The position numbers and the translations under genes are program-made. A stretch of DNA of 64,000 nucleotides from contig NZ_NOXW01000021.1 in NCBI RefSeq assembly GCF_002251855.1, forward strand, positions 744,001-808,000, given 5' to 3'. Source of the DNA: Rhodoferax sp. TH121 (GTDB taxonomy: Bacteria; Pseudomonadota; Gammaproteobacteria; Burkholderiales; Burkholderiaceae_C). Position 1 is the stretch's first letter. The number at the start of each line of letters is the position of its first letter. Of this stretch, positions 49,338 through 61,113 are shown piece after piece. Under the pieces are notes generated by a model. The model had not been told where the DNA came from. It saw only the letters and a program-made list of their open reading frames with translations, and did not search any database.

Positions 49338-49766
49338 TTAGACCCCAGACGGCATGCGCTCAGGTCTTCGCCACAGCCACACCAGCACCGTGGCCATGCA
49401 GGCAATGGCGCAACCAGCTACCCAGAGTTTGGACATGGTGAATAGCAAAAACACACCGCTGGCCGACATCACGCTGGTGGCGCCCCATTTAGCCTTGCGG
49501 CTCACCACGCCACCCTGGCGCCAGTCGCGCAGCATCTGGCCAAACAGGCGGTGCTGCTCCAGCCATGCCAGCAGGCGCGGGGAACTGCGGGTGGCGGCCC
49601 AGGCAGCCAGCAAAATGAAGGGCGTGGTGGGGAGCACCGGCAGGAACATGCCCAGAAAGCCCAGCGCCAGACTCACCACCGCCAGCACGCGCAGCAGCCA
49701 TTGCAGCCAGTGGGGCAAGGGGACCGGAGGCGTGGTCGCGGACGGGGAACTGGGAGATGCAGACAT
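49338..49766 (-). CDS. DUF454 (YbaN-like) inner-membrane protein
   Basis: 142 aa from ATG 49766; the long reading to 50243 runs through def on the other strand. Three hydrophobic segments. Family signature LALGFLGMFLPVLPTTPFIL and ATRSSPRLLAWLEQH, then GVVSRKAKWGAT. DUF454 proteins have no firmly known function. Converges with ligA (19-base gap) and diverges from def (36 bases). Confidence 0.9.
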   Translation of the reverse strand: MSASPSSPSATTPPVPLPHWLQWLLRVLAVVSLALGFLGMFLPVLPTTPFILLAAWAATRSSPRLLAWLEQHRLFGQMLRDWRQGGVVSRKAKWGATSVMSASGVFLLFTMSKLWVAGCAIACMATVLVWLWRRPERMPSGV

Positions 49767-49802
49767 GCCCCGGATTGTGCCGGGTGAACAGAAAGGCAAC
49801 GC

Positions 49803-50342
49803 ATGACGGTTCGTGAAATTTTGAAGATGGGGGACGCGCGTCTGCTCCGCACCGCGCAGCCGGTGGCCGACTTTGACAGTGATGCGCTGCACCTGCTGAT
49901 CACTGACTTGTTGGACACCATGCGCGCGGCCAACGGTGCCGGGCTGGCGGCGCCGCAGATCGGTGTGGACCTGCAAGTCGTGATCTTTGGCTCCAAGGAC
50001 TGCAACCCACGCTACCCGGACCGTCCCATCGTGCCACCCACCGTGCTGTGCAACCCAGTCATAACCCCCTTGGGCGAGGCAGAGGAAACCGATTGGGAAG
50101 GTTGTCTGTCCGTTCCCGGTCTGCGCGGCCAGGTGCCACGCTGGTCGCGCATCCGTTACACCGGTTTCGACCAGTACGGTGACGCCATCGACCGCACGGT
50201 GGAGGGCTTCCATGCGCGCGTGGTGCAGCACGAGTGCGATCACCTTTGGGGCAAGCTCTACCCCATGCGCATGCGCGACTTCACCAAGTTTGGCTACACC
50301 GAGGTGCTGCTCCCTGGTATTGCTGCTGCAGAGGACGATTGA
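49803..50342 (+). CDS. def: Peptide deformylase
   Basis: 179 aa. It removes the formyl group from nascent N-terminal fMet, using a metal. The three diagnostic motifs are present: [18 protein letters not shown] (metal Cys) and [11 protein letters not shown] (two metal His and catalytic Glu). The GNPRYPDR-like insert region and Asp-rich end are as in type I enzymes of betaproteobacteria. It is not next to fmt here and stands as a single gene before repeat R9. Confidence 0.96.
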   Translation: MTVREILKMGDARLLRTAQPVADFDSDALHLLITDLLDTMRAANGAGLAAPQIGVDLQVVIFGSKDCNPRYPDRPIVPPTVLCNPVITPLGEAEETDWEGCLSVPGLRGQVPRWSRIRYTGFDQYGDAIDRTVEGFHARVVQHECDHLWGKLYPMRMRDFTKFGYTEVLLPGIAAAEDD

Positions 50343-50349
50343 GCCCTTG

Positions 50350-50410
50350 TTTGCTATGTATTTAGGAGCTGCTTGCGCTTACTTAGCAAGGCTTAGGGCA
50401 CTAAAACACT
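50350..50410 (+). repeat. Dispersed repeat, copy R9 (intergenic, def/DGC)
   Basis: The copy reads TTGCTATGTATTTAGGAGCT, then GCTTGCGCTTACTTAGCAAG, then GCTTAGGGCACTAAAACAC. It starts 7 bases after the def stop. Confidence 0.8.
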
Positions 50411-50495
50411 GTGAAATTGCGGGTTTTTTCCGGGCTGGCGCACAAGCACATTCAGCGCTAAGCTGAGGCTCCATGAAGAACAGTGTGTTCGCCCC

Positions 50496-52127
50496 ATGCG
50501 CCCGCCCACTCGCCACCTGATGGCCGGTCTGGGGATCGGCTCCCGGATCGTGTTGGTCTTTGTTCTTGTATTTGTCTGTATGGGCGGCTTGGGCCTGCTG
50601 CTGATGCGCAACAGCCTGCTGCCCACCTTCGACAACATGGAGCATGGGTTTGCCCAAGAAAGTGCCGAGCGCGTGGTCAGCCTGTTTGACCAGCAGCTGG
50701 GCAGCGTCGGCAACTTGAACCGGGACTGGGCATACTGGGACGAGCTGTACCAGCACATGCAGCGCCGCGATCCGGCGTTCGCACGCAGCAACCTGGGCAA
50801 CGAATCGATGCAGAGCTCCAGCTTGCACGCCATCCTGTTGGTAGATTTGCAAGGCCGCGTGGCGGGTTTTGGTGCGCGTGATTTCAGTGGCGGCGCACAA
50901 GCGCAGGCGCAAGACCTGCTGGCGCCTTTGCAGCATCGCTGGGCCCGTTTTCCGGTGCAGGCGGGCGGTACCGAATGCGGGCTGGCGCGGGTGGCCTACG
51001 CCCTGAGTGCGGTGTGCTGGACGGGCATTGTGCAGAGCAATGGCAAGGGACCGACCGTGGGTACCGTCGTGATGGCACGGGAACTGGATGCCCGTGCCTT
51101 GAAGAGCATGGCCCAGTTTGCCGGGGTTACCTTCACGCTTGAGCAACTGGGTGCCAACCACCCAGCCACACCGGAGCAGGGCGTGCTGATGTGGCAACTG
51201 CCTGCCTTTCAATACTTGCCCAAGAGCGAGTTGTATGCAGAGTTTTCCAAAGACAGCATGGCCATGCAGTATTTGTTGCTGGATTTGAATGAGCACCCGC
51301 TATCGTGGGTGCGCATCCGCCTGCATCGTGACTTGATGGAGCAGGGGCAGCGTGTCATGGTGAATGTGCTGTTGCAGCTCGCGGTGGTGGCACTGGCCAC
51401 AGGGCTTGTGTTGTTGATGACTGTGCATTGGTGGCTGGTGCGGCCGATTGGTCGCCTGCGCGGGGCGGTTGCCGACATCAGCGCCACACGGCGCTGGGAG
51501 CAGACGCTGGCCTACGACCGGCCTGATGAGATTGGGGCACTGACCCAAGGCATCAATAGCTTGCTGGCGGTGTTGCATGAGCAAGTGGGGGCCTTGGAGG
51601 CGCTGTCCAGCACCGATGCACTGACCGGCATTGCCAATCGCCGCCAATTTGACGAACGCTTGGCCCACGAACTGGTACGGCTGGGGCGGCACAGTGAGCC
51701 GCTCTCCTTGCTGATGCTGGATGTGGACCACTTCAAGCTCTACAACGACCACTATGGCCACCCCGCTGGGGATGACGTGTTGCGCCAGCTGGGCGCACTG
51801 TTACGGGCCAGCTGTCGCCAGCAGGATTTGCCCGCCCGCCTGGGGGGCGAAGAATTTGGCCTGCTGCTGCCGGACACCGACGCAGCGGGTGCTGCCGCCA
51901 TGGCGGACAAGTTGATGAAAGCGCTGGCCGCACTGGCGATTGGCCATGAACACTCGCTCACCGCGCCCCAGGTGACGGTGAGCATCGGTATCGTGACTTG
52001 GCCCTGGGTACAGGACGGAGGCGCAGCAGAATTTATTGCCCAAGCCGACAAGGCCTTGTATGCCGCCAAACACGGTGGACGCCAACGCGCCTGTGTCTAT
52101 GGCGCAGCCGGCGTGCCTAGGCTTTGA
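50496..52127 (+). CDS. Membrane diguanylate cyclase (CHASE4-HAMP-GGDEF)
   Basis: 543 aa. The first transmembrane helix is at about 12-37. A CHASE4-like periplasmic sensor domain (residues about 50-280) includes [16 protein letters not shown] second helix at about 285-308 is followed by HAMP ([18 protein letters not shown]). The C-terminal cyclase has [38 protein letters not shown] and the active-site GGEEF in [13 protein letters not shown]. No EAL domain. It makes c-di-GMP in response to an unknown periplasmic signal. Its end overlaps the convergent glnD by 11 bases. Confidence 0.93.
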   Translation: MRPPTRHLMAGLGIGSRIVLVFVLVFVCMGGLGLLLMRNSLLPTFDNMEHGFAQESAERVVSLFDQQLGSVGNLNRDWAYWDELYQHMQRRDPAFARSNLGNESMQSSSLHAILLVDLQGRVAGFGARDFSGGAQAQAQDLLAPLQHRWARFPVQAGGTECGLARVAYALSAVCWTGIVQSNGKGPTVGTVVMARELDARALKSMAQFAGVTFTLEQLGANHPATPEQGVLMWQLPAFQYLPKSELYAEFSKDSMAMQYLLLDLNEHPLSWVRIRLHRDLMEQGQRVMVNVLLQLAVVALATGLVLLMTVHWWLVRPIGRLRGAVADISATRRWEQTLAYDRPDEIGALTQGINSLLAVLHEQVGALEALSSTDALTGIANRRQFDERLAHELVRLGRHSEPLSLLMLDVDHFKLYNDHYGHPAGDDVLRQLGALLRASCRQQDLPARLGGEEFGLLLPDTDAAGAAAMADKLMKALAALAIGHEHSLTAPQVTVSIGIVTWPWVQDGGAAEFIAQADKALYAAKHGGRQRACVYGAAGVPRL

Positions 52128-54717
52128 GGGCGTCCAGCAGCTCGGTTTCGATATCGATTTGTGCGCGGTTGTGTTGTAGCTGGGAGCCGTGGATCAAGAA
52201 GGTGTCTTCCACCCGCTCGCCCAGCGTGGCCACCTTGGCCAGCTGCACCACGATGTTGTGGCGCGCCAGCACGCGAGCGATGCTGTAGAGCAGGCCCAGG
52301 CGGTCGCTGGCCGAAATGTTGAGCAGCCAGCGCTGCGCTTTTTCGTCAGGCTTGAGCGATACGCGTGGTGCGATGGGGAAGCTCTTGACGCGGCGTGACA
52401 CACGGCCTCGGCTGGGCGCGGGCAAGGGCCCGGCCTCGGCAATGGCCTGCGCGAGGCCGGTTTCCAGCAGGCTGGTCATCTCGCGGTAGTGCTCGTCCAT
52501 GTCGGCCATAGTTACGATCTGGAAGGTGTCCAGCGCGTACCCCTTGTGCGTGGTGTGGATGCGAGCGTCCAGAATGCTGAAGCCGCCCTGGTCAAAGTAG
52601 CCGCAGATGCGGGCAAAGAGGTCGGGCTGGTCCTGGGTGTACACCAGCACCTGCAAGCCTTCGCCCACTGGAGAACGGCGGGCCCGCACGATGGGCTGGT
52701 CGGTCCCCACATGGCGCGACAGCTGCTTGGTGTGCCAGGCAATGTCGGCCGCATCGTGCCGCATGAAGTAGCTCACGTCCAGCGTGTCCCACAGCGGCTT
52801 GTGCGCTTCAAACGGCATGGCGTAGAGCGCCACCATCACCAGCGCCTCGCGCTTGCGCAATTCCACCTCGGCGTCCGCGTCGGGCGCGCGGCCGCCCAGG
52901 GCACGGGCGGTGTACTTGTAGAGGTCTTCGAGTAGTTTGCCTTTCCAGGCGTTCCAGACTTTGGGGCTGGTGCCGCGGATGTCCGCCACGGTGAGCAGGT
53001 AGAGCGCAGTCAGGTAACGCTCGTTGCCGACCCGATGGGCAAAGTCGGCAATCACCTCGGGGTCGGACAGGTCGGACTTCTGGGCGATGCGACTCATGGT
53101 CAGGTGCTCGCCAACCAAAAATTCGATCAGTTTGGCATCTTCCGAGGGAATGCTATGTTGCTTGCAGAAACGGCGCACTTCCACCTTGCCCAGATCGGAG
53201 TGGTCGCCACCGCGGCCCTTGGCAATGTCGTGGAACAGGGCGGCCACATACAAGATCCATGGCTTGTCCCAGCCCGAGGCGAGTTGTGAGCAAAACGGGT
53301 ACTCGTGCGCATGCTCGCCCATGAAGAAGCGCCGCGCATTGCGCAGCACCATCAGGATGTGCTGGTCGACGGTGTAGACATGGAACAGGTCGTGCTGCAT
53401 CTGGCCCACAATTTTGCGGAACACCCAGAGGTAGCGGCCCAGCACCGAAGTCTGGTTCATCAGGCGCATGGCATGCGTGATGCCCTCGGGCGCCTGCATG
53501 ATTTGCAGGAAGGTGGCGCGGTTGACCGGATCGCTGCGGAACTTGCCATCCATCAGGTCGCGAGCGTTGTAGAGCGCGCGCAGCGTGCGGGCCGACAGAC
53601 CCTTGACGCCGACCGTGGTCTGGTAGACCAGAAAGGTCTCCAGAATGGCGTGCGGGTTGCGGCGGTACAGGTCGTCACTGGCCACGTCGATCATGCCCGC
53701 CTTGTCGTTGAACCGGTCGTTGATGCGACGTGGCGCATGGGTGGAGGGGTTGAGCCGCTCCTCGATGTTCAACAACAAAATCTGGTTCAGCTGGGTCACC
53801 GCCTTGGCGGCCCAGTAGTAGCGTTTCATCAGGGCTTCACTGGCGCGCACCAATGTTTTGGTCTGGCCCTCTGTGGCGCTGGTGTTTTTGTAGCCAAAAG
53901 ACTCAGCCACCGCCGTTTGCATGTCAAAAATCAGACGGTCTTCACGGCGGTTGGCAATCAGGTGCAGGCGAGCGCGGATCAACAGCAGCAGGGTTTCGTT
54001 GCGCTGGATCTGTTTGACCTCAAAGTCAGTGGCCAGGCCGCTGGCGGCCAGTGCCGCCCAGTCGTTGCCATAGCCCGCCGCCTTGGCCACCCACAAAATG
54101 ACCTGCAAGTCGCGCAGTCCACCGGGCGATTCCTTGCAATTGGGCTCCAGCGAATAGGGCGTATCTTCAAACTTGGTATGGCGCTGGCGCAGCTCCAGCG
54201 TCTTGGCCACAAAAAAGGCTTTGGGGTCCATGGCTGCGAAGAATGCCTGCTGGAACTGGGCTACAAGCGCTTGGTTGCCGATGATCAGGCGGCATTCCAG
54301 CAGCGCGGTTTGCACCGTCACGTCCTTGTCGGCCTCGGCCAGGCAGTCAGCCAGGGTGCGTACGCTGGAGCCAATTTCCAGGCCTACGTCCCAGCAGCTG
54401 CCGATGAAAGCTTCAATTTTCTTCTGCAGTTCGGGGTCGAATTCAGGCGATTGGCCGTCGGGCAACAGCACCAGCACGTCCACATCGGAGTGCGGGAACA
54501 GCTCGCCACGGCCAAAGCCGCCTACCGCCAGCAGGGCAAAAGGCTCCCCAAGACCTGCCTGCAGCCACAGGCGCATCAGCACGCTGTCGGTGAGCTGGGC
54601 CATACGCTGCAGCACCTTGCGCACGGCACGGCCGGTGGATTGGGGCGCTGCAATGGTTTGCAGCAACTGCGCTTTGTGCGCGCGGTACTCGGCGCGCAGG
54701 GCATGCAGCTCAGTCAT
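52117..54717 (-). CDS. glnD: [Protein-PII] uridylyltransferase/uridylyl-removing enzyme
   Basis: 866 aa. Nucleotidyltransferase motif at the N-terminus: [21 protein letters not shown] central HD domain has [20 protein letters not shown]. Two C-terminal ACT domains are present ([20 protein letters not shown] and [20 protein letters not shown]) for glutamine sensing. It uridylylates PII (GlnB/GlnK) in low nitrogen. It sits 13 bases after map on the minus strand. Confidence 0.97.
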   Translation of the reverse strand: MTELHALRAEYRAHKAQLLQTIAAPQSTGRAVRKVLQRMAQLTDSVLMRLWLQAGLGEPFALLAVGGFGRGELFPHSDVDVLVLLPDGQSPEFDPELQKKIEAFIGSCWDVGLEIGSSVRTLADCLAEADKDVTVQTALLECRLIIGNQALVAQFQQAFFAAMDPKAFFVAKTLELRQRHTKFEDTPYSLEPNCKESPGGLRDLQVILWVAKAAGYGNDWAALAASGLATDFEVKQIQRNETLLLLIRARLHLIANRREDRLIFDMQTAVAESFGYKNTSATEGQTKTLVRASEALMKRYYWAAKAVTQLNQILLLNIEERLNPSTHAPRRINDRFNDKAGMIDVASDDLYRRNPHAILETFLVYQTTVGVKGLSARTLRALYNARDLMDGKFRSDPVNRATFLQIMQAPEGITHAMRLMNQTSVLGRYLWVFRKIVGQMQHDLFHVYTVDQHILMVLRNARRFFMGEHAHEYPFCSQLASGWDKPWILYVAALFHDIAKGRGGDHSDLGKVEVRRFCKQHSIPSEDAKLIEFLVGEHLTMSRIAQKSDLSDPEVIADFAHRVGNERYLTALYLLTVADIRGTSPKVWNAWKGKLLEDLYKYTARALGGRAPDADAEVELRKREALVMVALYAMPFEAHKPLWDTLDVSYFMRHDAADIAWHTKQLSRHVGTDQPIVRARRSPVGEGLQVLVYTQDQPDLFARICGYFDQGGFSILDARIHTTHKGYALDTFQIVTMADMDEHYREMTSLLETGLAQAIAEAGPLPAPSRGRVSRRVKSFPIAPRVSLKPDEKAQRWLLNISASDRLGLLYSIARVLARHNIVVQLAKVATLGERVEDTFLIHGSQLQHNRAQIDIETELLDALKA

Positions 54718-54730
54718 GGAGACGGGGAGC

Positions 54731-55540
54731 TCAGGCCGTCACAAAAGCGGGGGTGGCAGGGCTGCCACTGGACAGCGTCAGCACCTCGTAGCCGGTGGGC
54801 GTCACCAGCACGGTGTGTTCCCATTGGGCGGAGAGCGAGCGGTCCTTGGTCACGATGCTCCAGCCGTCTTTCTCGGGGCCGTCTTTGATGTCTTTGCCAC
54901 CCGCATTGATCATGGGTTCAATGGTGAAGGTCATGCCTTCGACCAGCTTTTCGAGTGTGCCGGGGCGGCCGTAGTGCAGCACCTGCGGTTCTTCGTGGAA
55001 GATGCGGCCGATGCCGTGGCCACAGAACTCGCGCACCACGCTGAAACCCTGTCCCTCGGCAAATTTCTGGATCGCGTAGCCAATGTCACCGAGGTGGATG
55101 CCGGGCTTGACCATCTTGATACCGTGCCACATGGCGTCGTAGGTGATGGCGCACAGGCGCTTGGCGGCAATAGAGACTTCGCCCACCATGAACATGCGGC
55201 TGGTGTCGCCATGCCAGCCATCCTTGATGACGGTGACGTCGATATTGACGATATCGCCTTTCTTGAGCTGCTTGTCGTTGGGGATGCCGTGGCAGACCTG
55301 GTGGTTGACCGAGGTGCAGATGGATTTGGGGTAGGGCACATTGCCACCGCCGGTGTAATTGAGCGGGGCGGGAATGGCGCCTTGCACCTGGGTGATGTAA
55401 TCGTGCGCCAGCTTGTCCAGTTCGTTGGTGGTCACGCCGGGTTTGACGAAGGGGGTCAGGTAGTCGAGGACTTCGGAGGCCAGCCGGCCGGCGATACGCA
55501 TGCCTGCAATACCGTCAGCGTCTTTGTAGGTGATAGTCAT
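54731..55540 (-). CDS. map: Methionine aminopeptidase, type I
   Basis: 269 aa. It removes the N-terminal Met after deformylation, using two metal ions. Motifs are [38 protein letters not shown] (metal Asp pair), [18 protein letters not shown] and [11 protein letters not shown]. The first gene of map-glnD; the usual rpsB neighbour is absent, and a DUF2059 gene diverges from it. Confidence 0.97.
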   Translation of the reverse strand: MTITYKDADGIAGMRIAGRLASEVLDYLTPFVKPGVTTNELDKLAHDYITQVQGAIPAPLNYTGGGNVPYPKSICTSVNHQVCHGIPNDKQLKKGDIVNIDVTVIKDGWHGDTSRMFMVGEVSIAAKRLCAITYDAMWHGIKMVKPGIHLGDIGYAIQKFAEGQGFSVVREFCGHGIGRIFHEEPQVLHYGRPGTLEKLVEGMTFTIEPMINAGGKDIKDGPEKDGWSIVTKDRSLSAQWEHTVLVTPTGYEVLTLSSGSPATPAFVTA

Positions 55541-55637
55541 GGGGCAGGATTATCCCAGACGCGACCCGGGCTCGCATGCGCAGGGCTTGTCCTGTGGTAC
55601 TTTGCCGCGAGCATTCCATTTTTTCAGGGAGAACATC

Positions 55638-56159
55638 GTGAAACGTATATTTGTGGCGTCATTGCTGACGGTCTGTTCTTGGATGGCCCATGCGGCTCCG
55701 CCAACACCCGAGTCCATTGAGCTCTTGCTGGACCTGGTGCAGGCCGAAAAAATCATGGATGGCATCAAACCGCAGGTCCAGGGGGCCATGAAAGCCAATA
55801 TGGACCAGGCGCTGAAGGGCCGCAGGCCCAGCGCGGAAGAGCAAAAAGTGCTCGACGCCTACCTGCTCACTGCGACGCAAATCGTGAACGAAACCTTGAC
55901 GATGGACCGCATCAAACCTTTGCACTTGCAGCTCTATGGCCAGCACCTAACCCAGGAAGAAGTTGACGGAATGATCACCTTCTACCAAAGCCCGGTGGGC
56001 AAATCCATGGTGACCAAGATGCCGCACATCATGCAAGGGGTGATGGCGGCCCTGCCATCCCTGCTGGCCCCCATGCAGGACAAGTTGCGCTTGGCGGGGG
56101 AGCACATGGTGCGTGAACTGGTTGCACTGCAGAGAAAAGCGCCCCAAGCCAATCTTTGA
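55638..56159 (+). CDS. DUF2059 domain-containing periplasmic protein
   Basis: 173 aa from GTG 55638 with AGGGAGAA just upstream; the open frame to 55530 overlaps map and is rejected. A signal peptide (IFVASLLTVCSWMAHA) cuts before APPTPES. The DUF2059 region covers LHLQLYGQHLTQEEVDGMIT and FYQSPVGKSMVTKMP. Function unknown; members are periplasmic helical proteins. Convergent with the response regulator next door. Confidence 0.88.
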   Translation: MKRIFVASLLTVCSWMAHAAPPTPESIELLLDLVQAEKIMDGIKPQVQGAMKANMDQALKGRRPSAEEQKVLDAYLLTATQIVNETLTMDRIKPLHLQLYGQHLTQEEVDGMITFYQSPVGKSMVTKMPHIMQGVMAALPSLLAPMQDKLRLAGEHMVRELVALQRKAPQANL

Positions 56160-56198
56160 GCCTGGCTGCTAGGCCCCGGTCTGCGGAGCCTCCCGGGC

Positions 56199-56741
56199 TC
56201 AGGTCGACAAGGGGGCCGGCATGGTCATGGGGGTTTTGCGGCGCGGCACGTGCTGCTCATCGAGCAGGCGTTCGATGCGCTCGAAGACCTCCAATCGGGA
56301 GAAGGGCTTTTTCATGAAGTCGTCCGCCCCTATGGCGCTGCCAAAAAACTGCTCGGTGGCCTGCTCGTTGCCGCTGATCATGATGACGGGGATGGCGCGG
56401 GTCAGGGCGTTGCGGCGCAGCACCCGCAGGGCCGAGAAGCCATTCATCTGCGGCAGCACGATGTCCAGAAAAATCAGGTCCGGTGGATCGGCCATCACCA
56501 TGGCCAGGCCGTTTTCGGCATCGCCGGCAATACGCACATTCAGGCCAATACTCTGCAAAATCTTGCGCAGCGCCGCGCACACAGTGGCAGAGTCGTCAAT
56601 CACCACGATGCGTAAATCGGGCCGTGCATTGAGCCGCGGGCGCACCCGCCGCTCGGGCAGTTGTCCGGTGGGGTCAACGATGGGCAAAGCTGCCGCGGGC
56701 GGCGCCTGGAAAAGACTGCGAAATTTATTGAAAAGCGCCAC
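56199..56741 (-). CDS. Single-domain response regulator (PilG/PilH-like)
   Basis: 180 aa from GTG 56741 (VALFNKFRSLFQAPP) with GGAGAA 7 bases upstream; the reading to 56831 has no ribosome site. After a ~55-residue Pro/Arg-rich N-terminal part, a REC domain shows RIVVIDDSATVCAALRKIL, the Asp in LIFLDIVLPQMNG, Ser in VIMISGNEQA (replacing the usual Thr) and the Lys in DDFMKKPFSR. There is no output domain, so it acts by protein contact. It resembles twitching/chemotaxis regulators, but no partner kinase is adjacent. Divergent from purL. Confidence 0.85.
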   Translation of the reverse strand: MALFNKFRSLFQAPPAAALPIVDPTGQLPERRVRPRLNARPDLRIVVIDDSATVCAALRKILQSIGLNVRIAGDAENGLAMVMADPPDLIFLDIVLPQMNGFSALRVLRRNALTRAIPVIMISGNEQATEQFFGSAIGADDFMKKPFSRLEVFERIERLLDEQHVPRRKTPMTMPAPLST

Positions 56742-56900
56742 GGGCAATTCTCCGGTTTGTGGTGCGGGCTGCCGCCCGCGGCAAATTGTGCCCCCAAGAA
56801 GGCGCTTCTGTCGCGCCGAAGCACGCCGCACAGCCAGTTAAAATCGCCGCTCACCCATCCAGCCCCTCGGGCAACGCTTCATCTTTCCTAGGCCACCATC

Positions 56901-59900
56901 GTGACCCTGCATCTGACCTCTTTCGAAGGCGGCAACGCCCTGAGCAACTTCCGCGTTCAACAGCTTTTGCCGCAATTGCAGGGCATTCACGACAAAATTT
57001 CGGGCATTTCGGCCCGTTTTGTCCATTTGGTGGCTACTGAAACCGCGCTGGACAAGCCTCTGGCCGACAAACTGGCCGCGCTGCTGACCTATGGCGACCC
57101 ATATACCGGCCCCACCGACGGCCCAGCCATCGTGGTCAGCCCCCGTTTTGGCACGGTGAGCCCCTGGGCTTCCAAGGCCACCGATATCGCTCACAACTGC
57201 GGCTTTGCCGTCAAGCGCATTGAGCGCCTGGTGGAATACCGCCTGACGCTCAAGAGTGGCCTGCTGTCCAAGTCCGCGTTGAGCGCCGACGAACTGCAAA
57301 AAATTGCTGGCCTACTGCACGACCGCATGACCGAAAGCGCCATGCTGGACCGCGCCCAGGCCCGGGAGCTGTTCAACGCGCTGCAGCCCGCGCCCATGGA
57401 CCATGTGGACGTGTTGGGTGGCGGCAAGGATGCGCTGGTCAAGGCCAACACCCAGTTTGGCCTGGCCCTGGCGGCCGACGAAATTGACTACCTGGTCAAC
57501 GCCTTCACCACCCTGGGCCGCAACCCCACGGACGTGGAGCTGATGATGTTCGCCCAAGCCAACAGCGAGCACTGCCGCCACAAGATTTTCAACGCCCAGT
57601 TCACGATTGACGGTGTGGCGCAGGACAAGAGCATGTTCGGCATGATCCGCAACACGCACCAGCTGCATCCCCAGTACATGCTGGTGGCGTACTCGGACAA
57701 CGCCTCCGTCATGGAGGGCGTGCAGGTCGAGCGCTTTGTTGCCAAATCGGCATCTGGCCTGCGTGAAATAAGCGCAGCCAGCTATGAAAAGCGTAGCGAG
57801 ACGAATCACATCCTGATGAAGGTGGAGACCCACAACCACCCGACTGCCATCTCTCCCTTCCCCGGTGCCTCCACCGGCGCTGGCGGCGAGATCCGCGACG
57901 AAGGTGCCACCGGCCGCGGCTCCAAGCCCAAGGCGGGCCTGACCGGCTTCACCGTGTCCAAACTCTGGGGCGGTGAATTTGGCAAGCCCGAGCACATTGC
58001 CAGCCCGCTGCAAATCATGGTGGAAGGCCCGCTGGGCGGCGCAGCCTTCAACAACGAATTCGGACGGCCCAACCTGCTGGGTTACTTTCGCGAATACGAG
58101 CAGGCCGTGGCCAGCGATGTAGACACCGTGCTGCGCGGTTACCACAAGCCCATCATGATTGCCGGCGGCTTGGGCGTTATCGACGCGGGCCAGACGCACA
58201 AGATCGAATTCCCTGCAGGTAGCTTGCTTATCCAGTTGGGTGGACCCGGCATGCGCATCGGCATGGGGGGCAGCGCGGCGAGCTCCATGGCCACGGGTGC
58301 CAACGCGGCCGAGCTGGACTTTGACTCGGTGCAGCGCGGTAATCCCGAGATCGAGCGCCGGGCGCAAGAGGTGATCAACCAGTGCTGGGTGCAAGGCGAC
58401 AAGAATCCGATTTTGGCCATCCACGACGTAGGCGCAGGTGGTTTGTCCAACGCTTTCCCTGAGCTGACCAATGACGCCGGGCGCGGTGCGCGCTTTGACC
58501 TGCGTGCCGTGAAGCTGGAGGAGTCCGGCATGGCACCCAAGGAAATCTGGTGCAACGAGAGCCAGGAACGCTATGTGCTGGCCATCGCGCCCGAATCGCT
58601 GGAGCAGTTCCAGGCCCTGTGTGAGCGTGAGCGCTGCCCGTTTGCGGTGATTGGTGTCGCGACCGAAGAACGCCAGCTGCAGCTGGTAGACGAGGGCGCC
58701 GAGTCGCCTGTGGACATGCCCATGAACGTGCTTCTGGGCAAGCCACCCAAGATGCACCGCGACGTGAAGACCGTCGCCCGCCAATTCAAGCCGCTGGATC
58801 TGGATGGCGTGGAGCTGCAAAAGGCCGTGATCGACGTGCTGGCGCACCCCACGGTCGCCTCCAAGCGCTTCCTGATCACCATTGGCGATCGCACCGTGGG
58901 TGGCCTCACGCACCGCGACCAGATGGTGGGCCCATGGCAGGTGCCGGTGGCGGACTGTGCCGTCACGCTCGCCGACTTCAAGGGCTTTGCAGGCGAAGCC
59001 ATGTCCATGGGCGAGCGGACGCCACTGGCTGCACTGGACGCGCCTGCCTCGGGCCGCATGGCCGTGGCCGAAGCCATCACCAACCTGCTGGCGGCGCCCA
59101 TTGAGCTACCGCGCGTCAAGCTGTCTGCCAACTGGATGGCGGCCTGCGGTGAACCTGGTGAAGATGCCGCGCTCTACGCCACGGTGAAGGCCGTGGGCAT
59201 GGAGCTGTGCCCGGCGCTGGGCATTTCCATCCCCGTGGGCAAGGATTCGCTGTCCATGCGTACGCAATGGAAGGAAGAAGGCCAAGACAAGAAGGTCACA
59301 TCCCCCGTGTCCTTGATCGTGAGCGGATTTGCCACGCTGCAGGATGTGCGCGGCACGCTGACCCCACAACTCAATGCGACGGACGACACCACGCTGGTGT
59401 TGGTGGATTTGGGCAAAGGCCAGCACCGCATGGCCGCCAGCATCCTGGCGCAGACACTGAACCAGACCGGTGATGCCGTGCCTGACCTGGACGATGCGAA
59501 GGATCTGGTCAACCTCGTGAACGCCGTGAACGCATTGCGCGCCAAGGGCCAGGTTTTGGCCTACCATGACCGTGGCGATGGCGGCCTGCTGGCGACGGTA
59601 GCGGAAATGGCCTTTGCCGGACGTGTTGGCGTGGCGCTGAACGTGGACATGCTGGTGACCGAAGGCGACGGCATCAGCGACAGCCGCATGGACGTGGGTG
59701 ACAGCAAGAATTGGGCAGGGCAGGTGGGTGCCCGCCGCGATGAGCTGACGCTCAAGGCCCTGTTCAACGAAGAGCTGGGCGTGGTGCTGCAAGTGCGCAC
59801 GGCGGACCGTTCTGACGTGATGGCCACGCTGCGTGAGCATGGACTCTCGAAATTCAGCCATTTCATTGGCAAGACACGTCCAGCGTCTGATGCCATCGCC

Positions 59901-60926
59901 GCCGGCAAGGGCGAGCTGCAAGTCTGGCGCGATGCCAAGAACATCTTCAGCGCCAAGTTGGCCGATCTGCACCAGGTCTGGGACGCCGTGAGCTGGAAGA
60001 TTGCCCAGCAGCGCGACAACCCCGCGTGCGCCGATGCGGAACACGCTGCTACCGGTGCCGATGGTGACACTGGCCTGCATGTTTATCTGCCAAATCGTGC
60101 TCTGGACCTCGTGAAATCTGCGCAAGCAGCTACTAAAGACGTAGCGCCGGCGATTCTCAAGAACCGCCCCAAGGTGGCCGTGCTGCGCGAGCAGGGCGTC
60201 AACTCGCATGTGGAAATGGCCTACGCCTTCACCGAAGCGGGCTTTGAGGCTTTTGACGTGCACATGACCGACCTGCAGAGCGGCCGCGCCAAGCTGGCCG
60301 ACTTCAAAGGCGTGGTGGCCTGCGGTGGCTTTAGCTATGGAGACACCCTGGGGGCAGGTATTGGCTGGGCACGCAGCATCACCTTCAACGACGGCCTGTC
60401 CGATCAATTCAAGGCCTTCTTCTCTCGCCAGGACACCTTTGGCCTGGGCGTTTGCAACGGCTGCCAGATGTTTGCCGAGCTGGCCGACATCATTCCCGGC
60501 GCGCAGGATTGGCCGCGCTTCACCACCAACCAGAGCGAGCGCTTCGAGGCGCGCCTCTCGCTGGTGGAGGTACTGGAGTCGCCCAGCCTGTTCTTCAAGG
60601 ACTTGGCCGGCATGCGCCTGCCGATTGCCGTGGCGCATGGTGAGGGCTATGCCAACTTCAAGTACCGTGGCAACGCGGACAAAGCCATTGCCGCCATGCG
60701 TTTTGTGGACAACAGCGGTGCGCCCACCGAAGCGTACCCATTCAACCCCAACGGCAGCCCCGGCGGCTTGACGGCGGTGACCACGGCCGACGGCCGCTTC
60801 ACGGCCATGATGCCGCACCCGGAACGCGTGTTCCGCAACGTGCAGATGAGTTGGACCAGCTTGGACAAGAGCGAGTTCAGCCCCTGGATGCAGCTCTGGC
60901 ACAACGCGCGCCGCTGGGTGGGCTAG
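56901..60926 (+). CDS. purL: Phosphoribosylformylglycinamidine synthase
   Basis: 1341 aa large-type PurL with a GTG start and no clear Shine-Dalgarno. It converts FGAR to FGAM with ATP and glutamine. Landmarks: [56 protein letters not shown] and [18 protein letters not shown]. The C-terminal glutaminase has [19 protein letters not shown], the nucleophile in LGVCNGCQM and MPHPER. Two repeat copies are embedded in frame: R10 at about residues 280-298, just before [10 protein letters not shown], and R11 at about 1063-1082, in the linker before the glutaminase. TAAAAT at 56837-56842 is a possible -10. Confidence 0.97.
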   Translation: MTLHLTSFEGGNALSNFRVQQLLPQLQGIHDKISGISARFVHLVATETALDKPLADKLAALLTYGDPYTGPTDGPAIVVSPRFGTVSPWASKATDIAHNCGFAVKRIERLVEYRLTLKSGLLSKSALSADELQKIAGLLHDRMTESAMLDRAQARELFNALQPAPMDHVDVLGGGKDALVKANTQFGLALAADEIDYLVNAFTTLGRNPTDVELMMFAQANSEHCRHKIFNAQFTIDGVAQDKSMFGMIRNTHQLHPQYMLVAYSDNASVMEGVQVERFVAKSASGLREISAASYEKRSETNHILMKVETHNHPTAISPFPGASTGAGGEIRDEGATGRGSKPKAGLTGFTVSKLWGGEFGKPEHIASPLQIMVEGPLGGAAFNNEFGRPNLLGYFREYEQAVASDVDTVLRGYHKPIMIAGGLGVIDAGQTHKIEFPAGSLLIQLGGPGMRIGMGGSAASSMATGANAAELDFDSVQRGNPEIERRAQEVINQCWVQGDKNPILAIHDVGAGGLSNAFPELTNDAGRGARFDLRAVKLEESGMAPKEIWCNESQERYVLAIAPESLEQFQALCERERCPFAVIGVATEERQLQLVDEGAESPVDMPMNVLLGKPPKMHRDVKTVARQFKPLDLDGVELQKAVIDVLAHPTVASKRFLITIGDRTVGGLTHRDQMVGPWQVPVADCAVTLADFKGFAGEAMSMGERTPLAALDAPASGRMAVAEAITNLLAAPIELPRVKLSANWMAACGEPGEDAALYATVKAVGMELCPALGISIPVGKDSLSMRTQWKEEGQDKKVTSPVSLIVSGFATLQDVRGTLTPQLNATDDTTLVLVDLGKGQHRMAASILAQTLNQTGDAVPDLDDAKDLVNLVNAVNALRAKGQVLAYHDRGDGGLLATVAEMAFAGRVGVALNVDMLVTEGDGISDSRMDVGDSKNWAGQVGARRDELTLKALFNEELGVVLQVRTADRSDVMATLREHGLSKFSHFIGKTRPASDAIAAGKGELQVWRDAKNIFSAKLADLHQVWDAVSWKIAQQRDNPACADAEHAATGADGDTGLHVYLPNRALDLVKSAQAATKDVAPAILKNRPKVAVLREQGVNSHVEMAYAFTEAGFEAFDVHMTDLQSGRAKLADFKGVVACGGFSYGDTLGAGIGWARSITFNDGLSDQFKAFFSRQDTFGLGVCNGCQMFAELADIIPGAQDWPRFTTNQSERFEARLSLVEVLESPSLFFKDLAGMRLPIAVAHGEGYANFKYRGNADKAIAAMRFVDNSGAPTEAYPFNPNGSPGGLTAVTTADGRFTAMMPHPERVFRNVQMSWTSLDKSEFSPWMQLWHNARRWVG
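57740..57795 (-). repeat. Dispersed repeat, copy R10 (inside purL, first)
   Basis: On the minus strand the sequence reads CGCTACGCTTTTCATAGCTG, then GCTGCGCTTATTTCACGCAG, then GCCAGATGCCGATTTGGC. It is read in a different frame from the other coding copies ([13 protein letters not shown]). Confidence 0.75.
60088..60147 (-). repeat. Dispersed repeat, copy R11 (inside purL, second)
   Basis: On the minus strand the sequence reads GCTACGTCTTTAGTAGCTGC, then TTGCGCAGATTTCACGAGGT, then CCAGAGCACGATTTGGCAG. It is translated as [19 protein letters not shown], matching the frame used in prmB, dapE and ligA. Confidence 0.85.
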
Positions 60927-61113
60927 GGCCTGTGAGGCGTGCTAATCGGCCGGTGGATCCTCCGCTAGGCAGAGTGGTAGCACTTTTTTGAGATTCGGGC
61001 TGGGCGCAGGGGAAAGTGGGGGCGTTTGCTCAGTGAATTGAGGTGCCCGGGCTTGCATTTGGGCAAAGTCCCCCAAACTCTGTTCCCTTAGCAACCAATA
61101 TGTGTGACGCACT

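Noticed and set aside
53305-54888. 527-aa plus-strand open frame opposite glnD
   Set aside because: glnD is unambiguous on the other strand; this frame has no recognisable domain or ribosome site.
57312-60902. Long minus-strand open frames (533 and 598 aa) opposite purL
   Set aside because: Shadows of purL; no motifs and no plausible starts.
60927-61113. Small minus-strand ORF (63 aa) after purL
   Set aside because: No ribosome site or conserved pattern, and it overlaps the nitroreductase start region.
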